A stretch of 64,000 nucleotides of DNA from Streptomyces lanatus (lineage in GTDB: Bacteria > Actinomycetota > Actinomycetes > Streptomycetales > Streptomycetaceae): contig NZ_BNBM01000011.1 in NCBI RefSeq assembly GCF_014655715.1, forward strand, positions 186,001 to 250,000, in the 5' to 3' direction. The notes below the pieces were generated by a model. It was given only the letters and a program-made list of their open reading frames with translations. It was not told the origin of the DNA and made no database searches. Both the position numbers and the translations under genes were made by a program. The first letter of the stretch is position 1, and every line of letters starts with the position of its first letter. Below are positions 14,152-22,627 of this stretch, one piece after another.

Positions 14152-14996
14152 CGGCCACGACACGGGACACCGGCGACGCCGTGGCCTGCACCGGGCTCGC
14201 CTACGCCTTCGGCGAGACCAACGCGGTCGACGGCCTCGATCTGACGGTGCGCGAGGGTGAGGTCTTCGGGCTGCTCGGCCCCAACGGCGCCGGGAAGACC
14301 ACGGCCATCCGCTGCATCACCACCCTGCTGCCGGTGCCCGCCGGCATGGTCCGCGTCTTCGGGCAGGACGCCGCGGGCGACCGTATGGCCGTACGCCGTC
14401 TGCTCGGCTACGTCCCGCAGCAGCTGTCCGCCGACGCGAGCCTCACCGGCCGCGAGAACGTCTCCCTGTTCGCCCGCGTCTTCGACGTGCCCCGCCGTGA
14501 ACGCGCCGCACGCGTCGGCCAGGCCCTCGGCGCCGTCGGCCTCACCGACGCCGCCGACCGGCTCGCCGGCACCTACTCCGGCGGCATGGTGCGCCGGCTC
14601 GAACTCGCCCAGGCCCTGGTCAGCGCGCCCCGGCTGCTGATCCTCGACGAGCCGACCATCGGCCTGGACCCGATCGCCCGCACCGGAGTGTGGGAGCACA
14701 TCGGTGCCGTCCGCGCGGCCACGGGCATGACGGTCCTGGTCACCACCCACTACATGGACGAGGCCGACCAGTACTGCGACCGGGTCGGCCTGATGCACCA
14801 CGGCCGTATCCGCGCCCTCGGAACCCCGGCCGAGCTGCGCCAGGGGCTCTCCGAACGCCGGGGCGCCGAGGCTACGGACCCGCTGCCCACGCTGGAGGAC
14901 GTCTTCCGCGACATCGCCGGCAGTGGACTCGAGACGAGTTCAGGAGACTTCCGCGATGTCCGAAGCACCCGCCGCACCGCCCGCCGCGTCGGCTGA
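14148..14996 (+). CDS. ABC transporter ATP-binding protein (DrrA-like)
   Basis: 282 residues. Walker A is GPNGAGKTT near residue 43, the Q-loop region follows in YVPQQL, the signature is YSGGMVRRLELA, Walker B is LLILDEPTIGLDP and the switch histidine is in TTHYMDEADQ. It groups with daunorubicin-resistance DrrA-type ATPases, which pair with one short permease. It overlaps marR upstream by 4 bp and the permease gene downstream by 41 bp. Together they form a drug or lipid exporter. The C-terminal tail after about residue 245 is short and variable. Substrate unknown. Confidence 0.93.
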   Translation: MTATTRDTGDAVACTGLAYAFGETNAVDGLDLTVREGEVFGLLGPNGAGKTTAIRCITTLLPVPAGMVRVFGQDAAGDRMAVRRLLGYVPQQLSADASLTGRENVSLFARVFDVPRRERAARVGQALGAVGLTDAADRLAGTYSGGMVRRLELAQALVSAPRLLILDEPTIGLDPIARTGVWEHIGAVRAATGMTVLVTTHYMDEADQYCDRVGLMHHGRIRALGTPAELRQGLSERRGAEATDPLPTLEDVFRDIAGSGLETSSGDFRDVRSTRRTARRVG

Positions 14997-15816
14997 GCGG
15001 CCCCACCCCGACGGCATCGACCTGCTGCTGCGGCCGCCCGAGCCCCGCGCCGGCTGGCGGCTGCTGCCCGCCCGCGTGGTGGCCATGTGCGCCGTCGAAC
15101 TCCAGAAGCTGCGCCACGACCGTACCGAGCTGTACACCCGCGCCGTCCAGCCCGCCCTCTGGCTGCTGATCTTCGGCCAGACCTTCACCCGGCTCAAGGC
15201 GATCCCCACCGACGGCATCCCCTACATCGACTATCTGGCGCCCGGCATCATCGCCCAGTCCGCGATGTTCATCGCCATCTTCTACGGCATCCAGATCATC
15301 TGGGAGCGCGACGCCGGCGTCCTCAACAAACTGCTGGTCACCCCCACCCCACGCTCGGCCCTCATCACGGGCAAGGCGTTCGCGGCCGGGGTGAAGTCCC
15401 TGATCCAGGCCGTCGTCGTGATCGTCATCGCCGCACTGCTCGGCGTCGCCCTGACCTGGAACCCGCTGAAGCTGCTCGGGGTCGGAGCGGTCGTCGTCCT
15501 CGGCTCCGCCTTCTTCGCCTGTCTGTCGATGACCATCGCCGGCATCGTCCTCAACCGGGACCGGCTGATGGGCTTCGGACAGGCCATCACCATGCCGCTG
15601 TTCTTCGGCTCCAACGCCCTGTACCCGCTGTCCGTGATGCCGGGCTGGCTCCAGGCGGTCAGCAAGGCCAACCCGCTGAGCTATCAGGTCGACGCCCTGC
15701 GCGGCCTCCTCCTCGGCACCCCCGCCCACCTCGCGCTCGACTTCGCCGTCCTGCTCGTGGCCGCCGCCCTCGGCATCACCGCGGCCTCCTCCGTGCTGGG
15801 CCGGCTGGCCCGCTGA
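14956..15816 (+). CDS. ABC-2 type permease (DrrB-like)
   Basis: 286 residues starting MSEAPAAPPA, with AGGAG 9 bp before ATG 14956; the gene begins inside the end of the ATPase gene. About six membrane segments are visible, e.g. AVQPALWLLIFGQTF, YLAPGIIAQSAMFIAIFYGIQII, SLIQAVVVIVIAALLGVAL, VVVLGSAFFACLSMTIAGIVL and FAVLLVAAALGITAASSVL. The WERDAGVLNKLLVTPTPRSALITGK segment is the ABC-2 family signature. It forms the membrane part of the exporter with the ATPase before it, under the MarR regulator. Likely substrates are hydrophobic compounds, by family only. Confidence 0.93.
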   Translation: MSEAPAAPPAASAERPHPDGIDLLLRPPEPRAGWRLLPARVVAMCAVELQKLRHDRTELYTRAVQPALWLLIFGQTFTRLKAIPTDGIPYIDYLAPGIIAQSAMFIAIFYGIQIIWERDAGVLNKLLVTPTPRSALITGKAFAAGVKSLIQAVVVIVIAALLGVALTWNPLKLLGVGAVVVLGSAFFACLSMTIAGIVLNRDRLMGFGQAITMPLFFGSNALYPLSVMPGWLQAVSKANPLSYQVDALRGLLLGTPAHLALDFAVLLVAAALGITAASSVLGRLAR

Positions 15817-15947
15817 TCTTGGCGGGGAACGTGATGTGCGGCACGTGGGTGAACAGGGCCGCGCGGCCCTGCGGCGGATTCCCGCTGCCCACGGCTTGAT
15901 CGGTGATCAAGGGGGCGAATGGGCTGGCCACAGCGCATTCTGCTCAT

Positions 15948-15977
15948 TTGACAGTGCACTGAACGCAAAGATAGGAA
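15948..15977 (+). promoter_or_regulatory. Housekeeping-type promoter
   Basis: TTGACA at 15948-15953 and TAGGAA at 15972-15977 are separated by 18 bp, a good match to the main vegetative promoter of Streptomyces. The next start codon is GTG 16005. The preceding 130 bp after the ABC permease contain a 16-bp palindrome at 15855-15870 and nothing else recognised. Confidence 0.55.
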
Positions 15978-16004
15978 GCAGCTCTCTGGGTCGAGAGGTG
16001 GACT

Positions 16005-16526
16005 GTGTACGAGCCGAACGTGGTCGGGGACTGGCACGAGTACGACGAGCATGCCGGTCTGCGTGTCCGCGTCCACCGTCTGGAGGCCGCCGAGCCGCCG
16101 CGCGGACGCGACGACGCCGCCGAGGGGCTGACGTACTTCAGGGTCCGCGTCACCGTCGAGAACCGCGGCGAGCGGCACCTCGGCATCCATCTGGAGGACG
16201 GCCAGATCGATGTGCGGATCGGCGGCGACGGCGAGGCCGCGTTCATCGACTGGCGCAACTCACAGTTCATCGAGGGCTTCGACGTCTACCCGCTGCGCCG
16301 GGCCACCGCCGTGTTGTACGCGGCGGGCCCGGAGGCGAGCCTGAGCCAGGTCGACGTGCAGATCCAGCTGCGGGTCGAGGAGGAGTGGGCCGACCGCCGC
16401 CTGTGGACCGGCGGCCTGGGTCTGCACGACGCCTCCGTCGGCGCCCATGCCGCCACCCTGCGCGACGGCCTCGCCCTCCAGGTCAGCAACTTCCTGCGGG
16501 AACAGGCCGAAGAGGGCACTGCCTGA
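16005..16526 (+). CDS. Conserved hypothetical protein, beta-rich
   Basis: 173 residues from GTG 16005 with GAGGTGG upstream. No family was recognised with confidence. It lacks a signal peptide and membrane segments. The central part alternates short hydrophobic strands and charged turns (LTYFRVRVTVENRGERHLGIHLEDGQIDVRI; VDVQIQLRVEEEW), which suggests an immunoglobulin-like beta sandwich of the DUF4352 kind, but without the lipoprotein export signal. A tidy vegetative promoter lies just ahead, so it is probably expressed alone. It converges with hemC with 12 bp between the stops. Confidence 0.7.
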   Translation: MYEPNVVGDWHEYDEHAGLRVRVHRLEAAEPPRGRDDAAEGLTYFRVRVTVENRGERHLGIHLEDGQIDVRIGGDGEAAFIDWRNSQFIEGFDVYPLRRATAVLYAAGPEASLSQVDVQIQLRVEEEWADRRLWTGGLGLHDASVGAHAATLRDGLALQVSNFLREQAEEGTA

Positions 16527-16538
16527 GGCGCGTCGCCC

Positions 16539-17495
16539 TCAGTGCGGGATGCCGTCGATGATCTCCCGCGCCCCCTGACGCAGCAGCGCCACGGCGACGG
16601 ACGTACCCAGCGTCGCCGGGTCCAGCCGTCCCGCCCACTCATGGGCGTTGAGCCGCGTCTTGCCGTCCGGGGTGAACACACACGCCCGCAGCGACAGTTC
16701 GCCACTGCCATCCACGCGTGCGTACCCGGCGATCGGGCTGTTGCAGTGCCCCTGGAGCACATGCAGGAACATCCGCTCGGCGGTGGCCTCACGGTAGGTG
16801 TCCGGGTCGCCGAGGCCGCTGACGGCGTCGATGAGCTCGCTGTCGCCCTCCCGGCACTGCAGCGCGAGGATGCCCGCGCCGATGGGCGGCATCAGCGTCT
16901 CGGGGGAGAGGATCTCGCTGATCACATCGGCGCGCCCGATGCGCTCCAGACCGGCCACGGCCAGCAGCAGCGCGTCCGCCTCACCGGCCTCCAGCTTCGC
17001 GAGGCGCCGGTTGGCGTTGCCGCGGAACGGCACGCACTGAAGGTGCGGGTGGGTCGCGGCCAGCTGGGCGACGCGGCGCACCGAGGAGGTGCCGATCCGG
17101 GTACCGGCCGGCAGCTCGTCCAGCGTGAGCCCGCCCGGGTGCACCAGGGCGTCGCGGATGTCGTCCCGCTTCAGGAACGCGGCGAACGTGGTCCCCGCGG
17201 GCAGCGGCCGGTCGGCCGGGATGTCCTTCACGCAGTGCACGGCGAGATCGGCCTCGCCCGCCAGCAGCGCCGCGTCGACCTCCTTGGTGAACGCGCCCTT
17301 GCCCTCGACCTGGGACAGATCGCCCATCCACTTGTCACCGGTCGTCTTCACCGGCACGACCTCGGTGCGCACACCGGGGTACAGCTCCGCCAACTCGGCG
17401 CGGACACGCTCCACCTGGGCGAGCGCCATCGGCGAGTCGCGGGAGACGATACGGATCAGTTCAGGCACGGACATGCGGACACGATAGACCGTCAC
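16539..17495 (-). CDS. hemC: Hydroxymethylbilane synthase (HemC-type)
   Basis: 318 residues from GTG 17495, or 311 from ATG 17474. The GTG is preferred because it overlaps the stop of the MFS gene (GTGA) and has GAAGG upstream. The enzyme joins four porphobilinogens into hydroxymethylbilane. The catalytic Asp is in DLAVHCVKDIP and the cofactor-binding Cys in LQGHCNSPIAGYA (Cys244 counted from the ATG). The usual LPAxGQGAL segment is altered to MPPIGAGILALQC. No other haem genes are nearby; it follows an efflux-type MFS gene. It is therefore probably a second, divergent copy rather than the main pathway gene. Confidence 0.88.
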   Translation of the reverse strand: MTVYRVRMSVPELIRIVSRDSPMALAQVERVRAELAELYPGVRTEVVPVKTTGDKWMGDLSQVEGKGAFTKEVDAALLAGEADLAVHCVKDIPADRPLPAGTTFAAFLKRDDIRDALVHPGGLTLDELPAGTRIGTSSVRRVAQLAATHPHLQCVPFRGNANRRLAKLEAGEADALLLAVAGLERIGRADVISEILSPETLMPPIGAGILALQCREGDSELIDAVSGLGDPDTYREATAERMFLHVLQGHCNSPIAGYARVDGSGELSLRACVFTPDGKTRLNAHEWAGRLDPATLGTSVAVALLRQGAREIIDGIPH

Positions 17496-18694
17496 AACCG
17501 CGCCTTCGCACGCCACCGCCCGATTCCCACGATGCCCGGTGTGCGCACCGACCAGGTCAGTACCATCAGCGCGCCGACCGTGAACAGGCCTCCGACCAGG
17601 AACGTCCCACGCACCCCGACCACGGGCAGCAGCGCGCCCCCGAGCAGCGCCCCGGCGGCGATGCCCACGTTGTAGGCGGCCGAGTTGGCCGCGAGGGCGG
17701 TCTCGGTGCGGCCCGGCGCCACCTGGAGCACCCGGCTCTGCGTCGCCATGAACGCGGTCGCGACCGACGCGCCCAGCAGCATCAGCAGCGCGACGCTCGC
17801 CACCGGGACATGCCCTGTCGCCCAGAGCCCGAGCAGCGCCACCGCCTGGCCCGCCACCGGCACGGTCAGCGTGGCACGCGGGAAGCGGTCGAGGAGCGGC
17901 CCGGCCACGGTGACCCCCGCGAGCGCCGCCCCGCCGAACGCGAGCAGTACGGCACCCACCGCGTCCTCGCCGAACCCGCTGACCTCGTCGAGGAAGGCGA
18001 CGACATAGGTGAACCCGGCGAAGGCACCGGTCACCGACAGCACGGTCACCGTGAGCACGACGCGGAACGCACGCCGGTCGGGGGTGGCGCCGTAGGCGGA
18101 ATGGCCGTCCTGTGGACGGGACGACGGCAGCAGGACGGCGATGGTCGCGAGGGAGAGCAGGGCCAGAAGTCCGAGCAGGGCGAAGGGCGTGCGCCAGCCG
18201 GTGTGCGCGCCCAGCCAGGTCCCGGCGGGGACCCCGGCCACCGTGGCCAGGGAACCGCCCACGGACAGCAGCCCGATGATCCGCCCCCGGCGCTCCGGCG
18301 GGAACAGCCCGACCGCGACCGGCCCCATGACCGCCCAGAACAAGGCCTGCCCCAGCGCCGTCGCCACCCGCGCCGCCAGCAGCACCCCGTACGACACCCC
18401 GCCCAGCGCCGACACCCAGCTGGCCACGGCGAGCAGCCCCAGGATGCCCGTGAGCAGATACCGGCGCGGCACCGAGCGGGTGCCATGGGCGAGGGGCAGT
18501 GACGCGACGGCCACCGTCAGGCCGTACCCGGTGACCAGGGCGCCCACGGCTGTGAGGGACACCCGCAGATCGTCCGCCATCAGTGCGAGCAGGCCGACCG
18601 GCAGGTTCTCGGTGGTGTTGAAGGTGAACGCCGCCAGCATGAGCGCCGCGACGACGCAGCCGCGCCGCCAGAGTGCCGGACCATCGCTGCCCAT
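17492..18694 (-). CDS. MFS transporter (drug/arabinose efflux-like)
   Basis: 400 residues with twelve predicted membrane helices and the layout of the AraJ/Cmx-type MFS efflux group: LAAFTFNTTENLPVGLLALMADDL opens helix 1, and VAVGLFPPERRGRIIGLLSVGGSLATVAGVPAGTWLG carries the loop and helix 5 motif of proton antiporters. ATG 18694 is chosen over an upstream TTG because GGAAAGG lies 8 bp before it. The stop overlaps the hemC start. A wHTH regulator is transcribed divergently 107 bp away and is the likely controller. Substrate unknown. Confidence 0.9.
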   Translation of the reverse strand: MGSDGPALWRRGCVVAALMLAAFTFNTTENLPVGLLALMADDLRVSLTAVGALVTGYGLTVAVASLPLAHGTRSVPRRYLLTGILGLLAVASWVSALGGVSYGVLLAARVATALGQALFWAVMGPVAVGLFPPERRGRIIGLLSVGGSLATVAGVPAGTWLGAHTGWRTPFALLGLLALLSLATIAVLLPSSRPQDGHSAYGATPDRRAFRVVLTVTVLSVTGAFAGFTYVVAFLDEVSGFGEDAVGAVLLAFGGAALAGVTVAGPLLDRFPRATLTVPVAGQAVALLGLWATGHVPVASVALLMLLGASVATAFMATQSRVLQVAPGRTETALAANSAAYNVGIAAGALLGGALLPVVGVRGTFLVGGLFTVGALMVLTWSVRTPGIVGIGRWRAKARL

Positions 18695-18801
18695 CCAAGC
18701 GCCTTTCCGCAAGGGAGATTTGAGGGCAAGGCTGCTGGTCGAGGACGGCGGGGCTCTACTCTTTCGGTCCAGGACGAATCACCGCTCACGACGGGGGCGC
18801 C

Positions 18802-19803
18802 ATGCCGCTCGCCCTGCACCTCGGCACCGACGACCTCACGCGGTGCCGGTTCGCGATCTCGCCGCTGTGCCAGACGCACGAGGCGCTGCGGATGCTCCGC
18901 CGGCCCGCCCGGCACGGCTACCACCAGGGCTGGCTGCGCCGCGTACGCCGTACGGTCGCCGGGCTCGATCTGGGGCTTTTGTGGCTGTTCATCCCGCCGT
19001 CCGGCGGTTACACCCCGGACTTCCTGGGCCCGCCCCCGCAGGAGCCGTATCCGTCCATCGAGGACGAGCTGGCCCGGATGCGCGCCACCGACCCCGCGCT
19101 GGCCCACACGGAGATGACCCGCTCCCTGTCCTGCACCCCGGGCCTCGCCGAGTCACCCCGGGGGCGTGCCGCGCTCGACGACCCCGCCGCCACCGTCCGA
19201 CGCCTGGCCGACCTCACCGAACGGGCCTGGCACGCGCTGCTCGTCCCGGACTGGCCGCGCCACCGCGCCGTACTGGAGGCCGACATCGCGCACCGCTCGC
19301 GCCGGGCGGCCGACGGCGGCCTCGACGCCCTGCTCACCGGCCTGCACCCGGCGGTCGACTGGGCCGACCACACCCTCGTCCTGCGCCGGTACGCCGACGC
19401 CCCGGATGCCCAACCGCCCGATGGCCGGGGCGTGTTGCTGATGCCGAGCGTGTTCGTGTGGCCGGACGTGGTGAGCGGGTTCGCCCGGCCCTGGCAGCCG
19501 ACCGTCATCTACCCCGCCCGGGGCATGGGCCGGCTGCACGCCGCCCCGCGCCCGCCACAGGCACTCGCCCGCCTCGTCGGCCACCAGCGCGCGGCCGTCC
19601 TCACCGGTCTCACCGCGCCCGCCTCGACCACGGAACTGGCCCGCCGCCACGCCCTGGCACCCTCGACCGTGTCCGCCCACCTCTCGGTCCTGCGGGAGTC
19701 CGGCCTGCTGGAGTCACGGCGCCAGGGCCATTACGTCCTTTACACGCGAACGGCCCTGGGGGACGCCCTCGCACGGGAGGGCGCCGCGCCCAGGGCCGAC
19801 TGA
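18802..19803 (+). CDS. ArsR/SmtB-type winged-helix regulator with large N-terminal domain
   Basis: 333 residues. The C-terminal 90 residues form a winged helix: RLVGHQRAAVLTGLTAPASTTELARRHALAPSTVSAHLSVLRESGLLESRRQGHYVLYTRT. The N-terminal 240 residues (from MPLALHLGTDDLTRCRFAISPL) occur in Streptomyces regulators of the same architecture and probably sense a ligand. No metal-binding Cys pair of classical ArsR proteins is seen. It is divergent from the MFS-hemC pair, so control of that operon is the simplest reading. ATG 18802 has only a weak upstream GGGGG. Confidence 0.85.
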   Translation: MPLALHLGTDDLTRCRFAISPLCQTHEALRMLRRPARHGYHQGWLRRVRRTVAGLDLGLLWLFIPPSGGYTPDFLGPPPQEPYPSIEDELARMRATDPALAHTEMTRSLSCTPGLAESPRGRAALDDPAATVRRLADLTERAWHALLVPDWPRHRAVLEADIAHRSRRAADGGLDALLTGLHPAVDWADHTLVLRRYADAPDAQPPDGRGVLLMPSVFVWPDVVSGFARPWQPTVIYPARGMGRLHAAPRPPQALARLVGHQRAAVLTGLTAPASTTELARRHALAPSTVSAHLSVLRESGLLESRRQGHYVLYTRTALGDALAREGAAPRAD

Positions 19804-19814
19804 CGCCGGAGGGA

Positions 19815-20591
19815 TCAGGCGTTCGGGTCGAAGGAGATGCCGGACGGCTTCGCCGACGCCAGGTGGGACGCGAAGTTGCCGTCCTTCAGACCGAAGTTGG
19901 CGCTGCCGAAGTCGTAGGCGACGAGCTTGTCGCGGATGCCGGCCGGGTAGCCGTTCCAGCCGACCAGCGGCGGGTACTGCCAGGTGCCCTTGTGGTTCTC
20001 CGGCGGCTCGTCATTGGAGCCCGCGAGCCGGAAGCAGTGCGTGCTGACGCCGTCCTTGTGGTACACGATCTTGGCGTGGGTGCCGTCGAAGCGGACCGAG
20101 GACGCCGGGCTGACGGTGAACGAACCGTGGTTGGACGTCGACACGTACTGCACCGCGTTGTTCTGCACCCACACCACGACGTGCTCCCAGTCGTGCCGGT
20201 GCCCGCCGATGCTGCTGCCCGCGATCGCCTGGTCCTTCTCGAAGTACAGGCCGTACATATAGGCGCACCAGCCGTTGTTGCACTTGTAGCGCGAGTACCC
20301 GTTGGTGTTGTCCAGGTCCGACGCGTCACGGCAGTTGCCGTTCAGGGCGCCGGTCGGGTTCAGGCCGCCGTTGACGGTGCCGTCCGGGCCGATGGCCGGG
20401 GTGGAGTAGCAGCCGTCGGTGTCGTAGTCGTAGGCCGGCTGGTACGTCTGCTCGCCGGACTCGGCGTTGGCGGGCAGCGCCCCGGGCGGGGCGGCGAGGG
20501 CGACGCTGGGGAAGGCGATGACGAGCGCGGCGGCACCGGCCAGACCGGTGAGCCATCGGTTGCGGTGCGTGCGGAACGTCTGTGACGGCAC
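19815..20591 (-). CDS. Secreted NPP1/NLP-family (necrosis-inducing-like) protein
   Basis: 258 residues with a clear signal peptide (RWLTGLAGAAALVIAFPSVALA, cleavage near APP). The diagnostic heptapeptide GHRHDWE is intact at residues 130-136, and four cysteines suit a secreted fold. NLPs of oomycetes, fungi and some bacteria bind plant sphingolipids and damage dicot membranes; many microbial members are not toxic. GTG 20591 has GAGGAG 7 bp upstream. It stands alone, convergent with the wHTH regulator. Activity cannot be told from sequence, but the cation-binding motif is complete. Confidence 0.92.
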   Translation of the reverse strand: MPSQTFRTHRNRWLTGLAGAAALVIAFPSVALAAPPGALPANAESGEQTYQPAYDYDTDGCYSTPAIGPDGTVNGGLNPTGALNGNCRDASDLDNTNGYSRYKCNNGWCAYMYGLYFEKDQAIAGSSIGGHRHDWEHVVVWVQNNAVQYVSTSNHGSFTVSPASSVRFDGTHAKIVYHKDGVSTHCFRLAGSNDEPPENHKGTWQYPPLVGWNGYPAGIRDKLVAYDFGSANFGLKDGNFASHLASAKPSGISFDPNA

Positions 20592-20735
20592 AGCGTCTCC
20601 TCAGGGATCCTGGCGCAGCCCAACGGCTGTGTGGGGGAAGGGGAGTTCAGGATCCCGGGAATTCACTTACGCGCCAAGAGTCACGGGCGTACCAATGGTG
20701 AAGCGCAGCGCAACAATTTCCGCCGGAGCTGTGCG

Positions 20736-21716
20736 TCAGACGTCGTCAGGGAGTTGGGCCGCCGAGTCGTGCGGTGTCAGGTCCGGCCTGAGCCGCAGCC
20801 AGGACGGTTGGCGCAGGAGGCCGGAGCGGGTGCGGACGCTGTAGCGGACCTCGCCGACCAGGCGGGGCAGCACCCAGTGCGCGCCCGCCACTTGAGGGAC
20901 GGGCTCGAAGGGGCACGCGTCCGTCGCCGCCGCCCGCAGCAGTTCGGCCAGTTCCGTGCGCTCGGCCTCGCTCCAGCCGGTGCCCACACCGCCGACGTAC
21001 CGCAGCCGCCGGTCGGCCGCGAACTGCCCGACCAGCAGCGCGCCCGGCAGCCCCGTGAGCCGTCCCTTGCCGGGCAGCCAGCCGCCGACGATCACGTCCT
21101 CGCTGTGCATATTGCGGATCTTGATCCAGGAACGGGAGCGCACCCCGGGCTCGTACAGCGAGTCCAGCCGCTTGCACACCAGCCCCTCAAGGCCGTGCTC
21201 CCGAGTCGCTGCCAGCGCCTCCGCGCCGCGTCCCACCAGGGCGCGTGGCGTCGACCAGAACGGCCCCTCCAGGCCCAGCTCCTCCAGCCGCCCGCGCCGC
21301 CGGGAGTAGGGGACCTTGAGAAGGGAGCGGCCGGCGAGATGCATCACGTCGAACAGCACCAGATGGACCGGGGTCTGAGCGGCCATCCGGGCGGCCTTCG
21401 CGGGCGCGTGCGCCAGACCCATACGGGACTGGAGCAACTGGAAGTCGGCACGCCCCCGTTCGTCCAGGGCCAGGATCTCCCCGTCCAGTACGGCGGCGGT
21501 GGCGCCGAGCGCCTCGCCGAGCGGCCCCAGTTCGGGGTAGGCGGCCGTGATGTCCTCGCCGGAGCGGGCGCGCAGCAGCAGGGTGCCGTCGCCCGCCAGA
21601 TAGACCACCGCGCGCTGGCCGTCCTGCTTGGTCTCGTACGCCCAGCGCGCGTCCTGAGCGGCGGGCGGCAGGGCGCCGGGCGTGGCGAGCATCGGGGGGA
21701 TCAGCGGCAGACTCAC
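20736..21716 (-). CDS. ATP-dependent DNA ligase (LigC/LigD-ligase type)
   Basis: 326 residues: adenylation domain about 1-200 and OB-fold about 205-310. The AMP-accepting lysine is Lys30 in ETKQDGQR. Further nucleotidyltransferase motifs are VLDGEILAL, LVLFDVMHL, LEGLVCKR and WIKIRN. It is the ligase part only; no polymerase, nuclease or ku gene is adjacent, so it resembles the stand-alone LigC-type enzymes used in repair. GTG 21716 is the start and has no strong ribosome-binding site. No operon partners; the NarL-type regulator begins its leftward gene upstream. Confidence 0.92.
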   Translation of the reverse strand: MSLPLIPPMLATPGALPPAAQDARWAYETKQDGQRAVVYLAGDGTLLLRARSGEDITAAYPELGPLGEALGATAAVLDGEILALDERGRADFQLLQSRMGLAHAPAKAARMAAQTPVHLVLFDVMHLAGRSLLKVPYSRRRGRLEELGLEGPFWSTPRALVGRGAEALAATREHGLEGLVCKRLDSLYEPGVRSRSWIKIRNMHSEDVIVGGWLPGKGRLTGLPGALLVGQFAADRRLRYVGGVGTGWSEAERTELAELLRAAATDACPFEPVPQVAGAHWVLPRLVGEVRYSVRTRSGLLRQPSWLRLRPDLTPHDSAAQLPDDV

Positions 21717-21790
21717 GGGTCAGTCTTCGACGGCCCCGCCCGTCGCCACGCGCCCTTACGCCCGATTTCCCCTGAACGGAGGCCCGGACC

Positions 21791-22477
21791 TCACTGCTCC
21801 CCACCCGGCGGCACGGCCCGCACCAGGCCCGACTGATAGGCCATCACCACCAGTTGGGCACGGTCACGGGCGCCCAGCTTCGTCATGGCGCGGTGCACAT
21901 GGGTGCGCACGGTCAGCGGGCTGACGTACAGCTTCTCGGCGATCTCCTCGTTCGAGTGGCCCTCGGCGACCCACGCCATGACCTCCCGCTCCCGGGCGGT
22001 GAGGGCGGCGAGGTGCTCCGGCGCAGGGGACTGCGAGCTCTCGGCGGGGGACGCCAGGAACCGGGTGATCAGGGTGCGGGTCGCGGTGGGGGAGAGCAGC
22101 GACTCACCGGCGGCCACGGTACGGATGCCGTCCAGCAGGACATCCGCCGTGACGTCCTTGCCGAGGAAGCCGCTCGCCCCGGCCCGCAGCGCCTGCGCCA
22201 CATACTCGTCGATCTCGAACGTCGTCAGTATCAGCACCCGCACCGCAGTGAGCTCCGAATCGGCGACGATCGCCGACGTGGCGGCGAGGCCGTCGGTGCC
22301 GGGCATACGGATGTCCATCAGCACCAGATCGGGGCGGTGGGTCCGGGCGAGGTCGACGGTCTCGGCGCCGTCGGTGGCCTCGGCGACCACCTCCATGTCC
22401 GGGCAGGAGTCGATCAGGATCCGGAAGGTGGCCCGCAGCAGGGCCTGGTCGTCGGCGAGCAGTACACGGATGGTCAT
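21791..22477 (-). CDS. NarL/FixJ-family response regulator
   Basis: 228 residues. Receiver 1-120 has the acidic pair in LLADDQ, phospho-acceptor Asp55 in LVLMDIRMPG and the conserved Lys in GFLGKDV. The C-terminal LuxR helix-turn-helix is LTAREREVMAWVAEGHSNEEIAEKLYVSPLTVRTHVHRAMTKL. ATG 22477 with GGAAG upstream. It lies 150 bp downstream of a matching histidine kinase gene on the same strand and is its partner. A conserved palindromic motif ahead of the kinase gene is a candidate binding site. Confidence 0.94.
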   Translation of the reverse strand: MTIRVLLADDQALLRATFRILIDSCPDMEVVAEATDGAETVDLARTHRPDLVLMDIRMPGTDGLAATSAIVADSELTAVRVLILTTFEIDEYVAQALRAGASGFLGKDVTADVLLDGIRTVAAGESLLSPTATRTLITRFLASPAESSQSPAPEHLAALTAREREVMAWVAEGHSNEEIAEKLYVSPLTVRTHVHRAMTKLGARDRAQLVVMAYQSGLVRAVPPGGEQ

Positions 22478-22627
22478 GAGCGGGGTTCTTCCGGTTCCGG
22501 GACGGTCGGCTACAGCTTCCAGGGAACGGCCGGCGATGTCGTCATGCCTCCGCCGACAAGCCGCTACTCGGTACGCAGTACGTCCGATGCGGCAGGTCAT
22601 CCCCCAGGGGGAGTGGGGGCCCGGCGC

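Noticed and set aside
15855..15870. 16-bp perfect palindrome AGGGCCGCGCGGCCCT as a terminator
   Set aside because: It has no loop and no T-run, and such GC palindromes are frequent by chance here; noted but not called.
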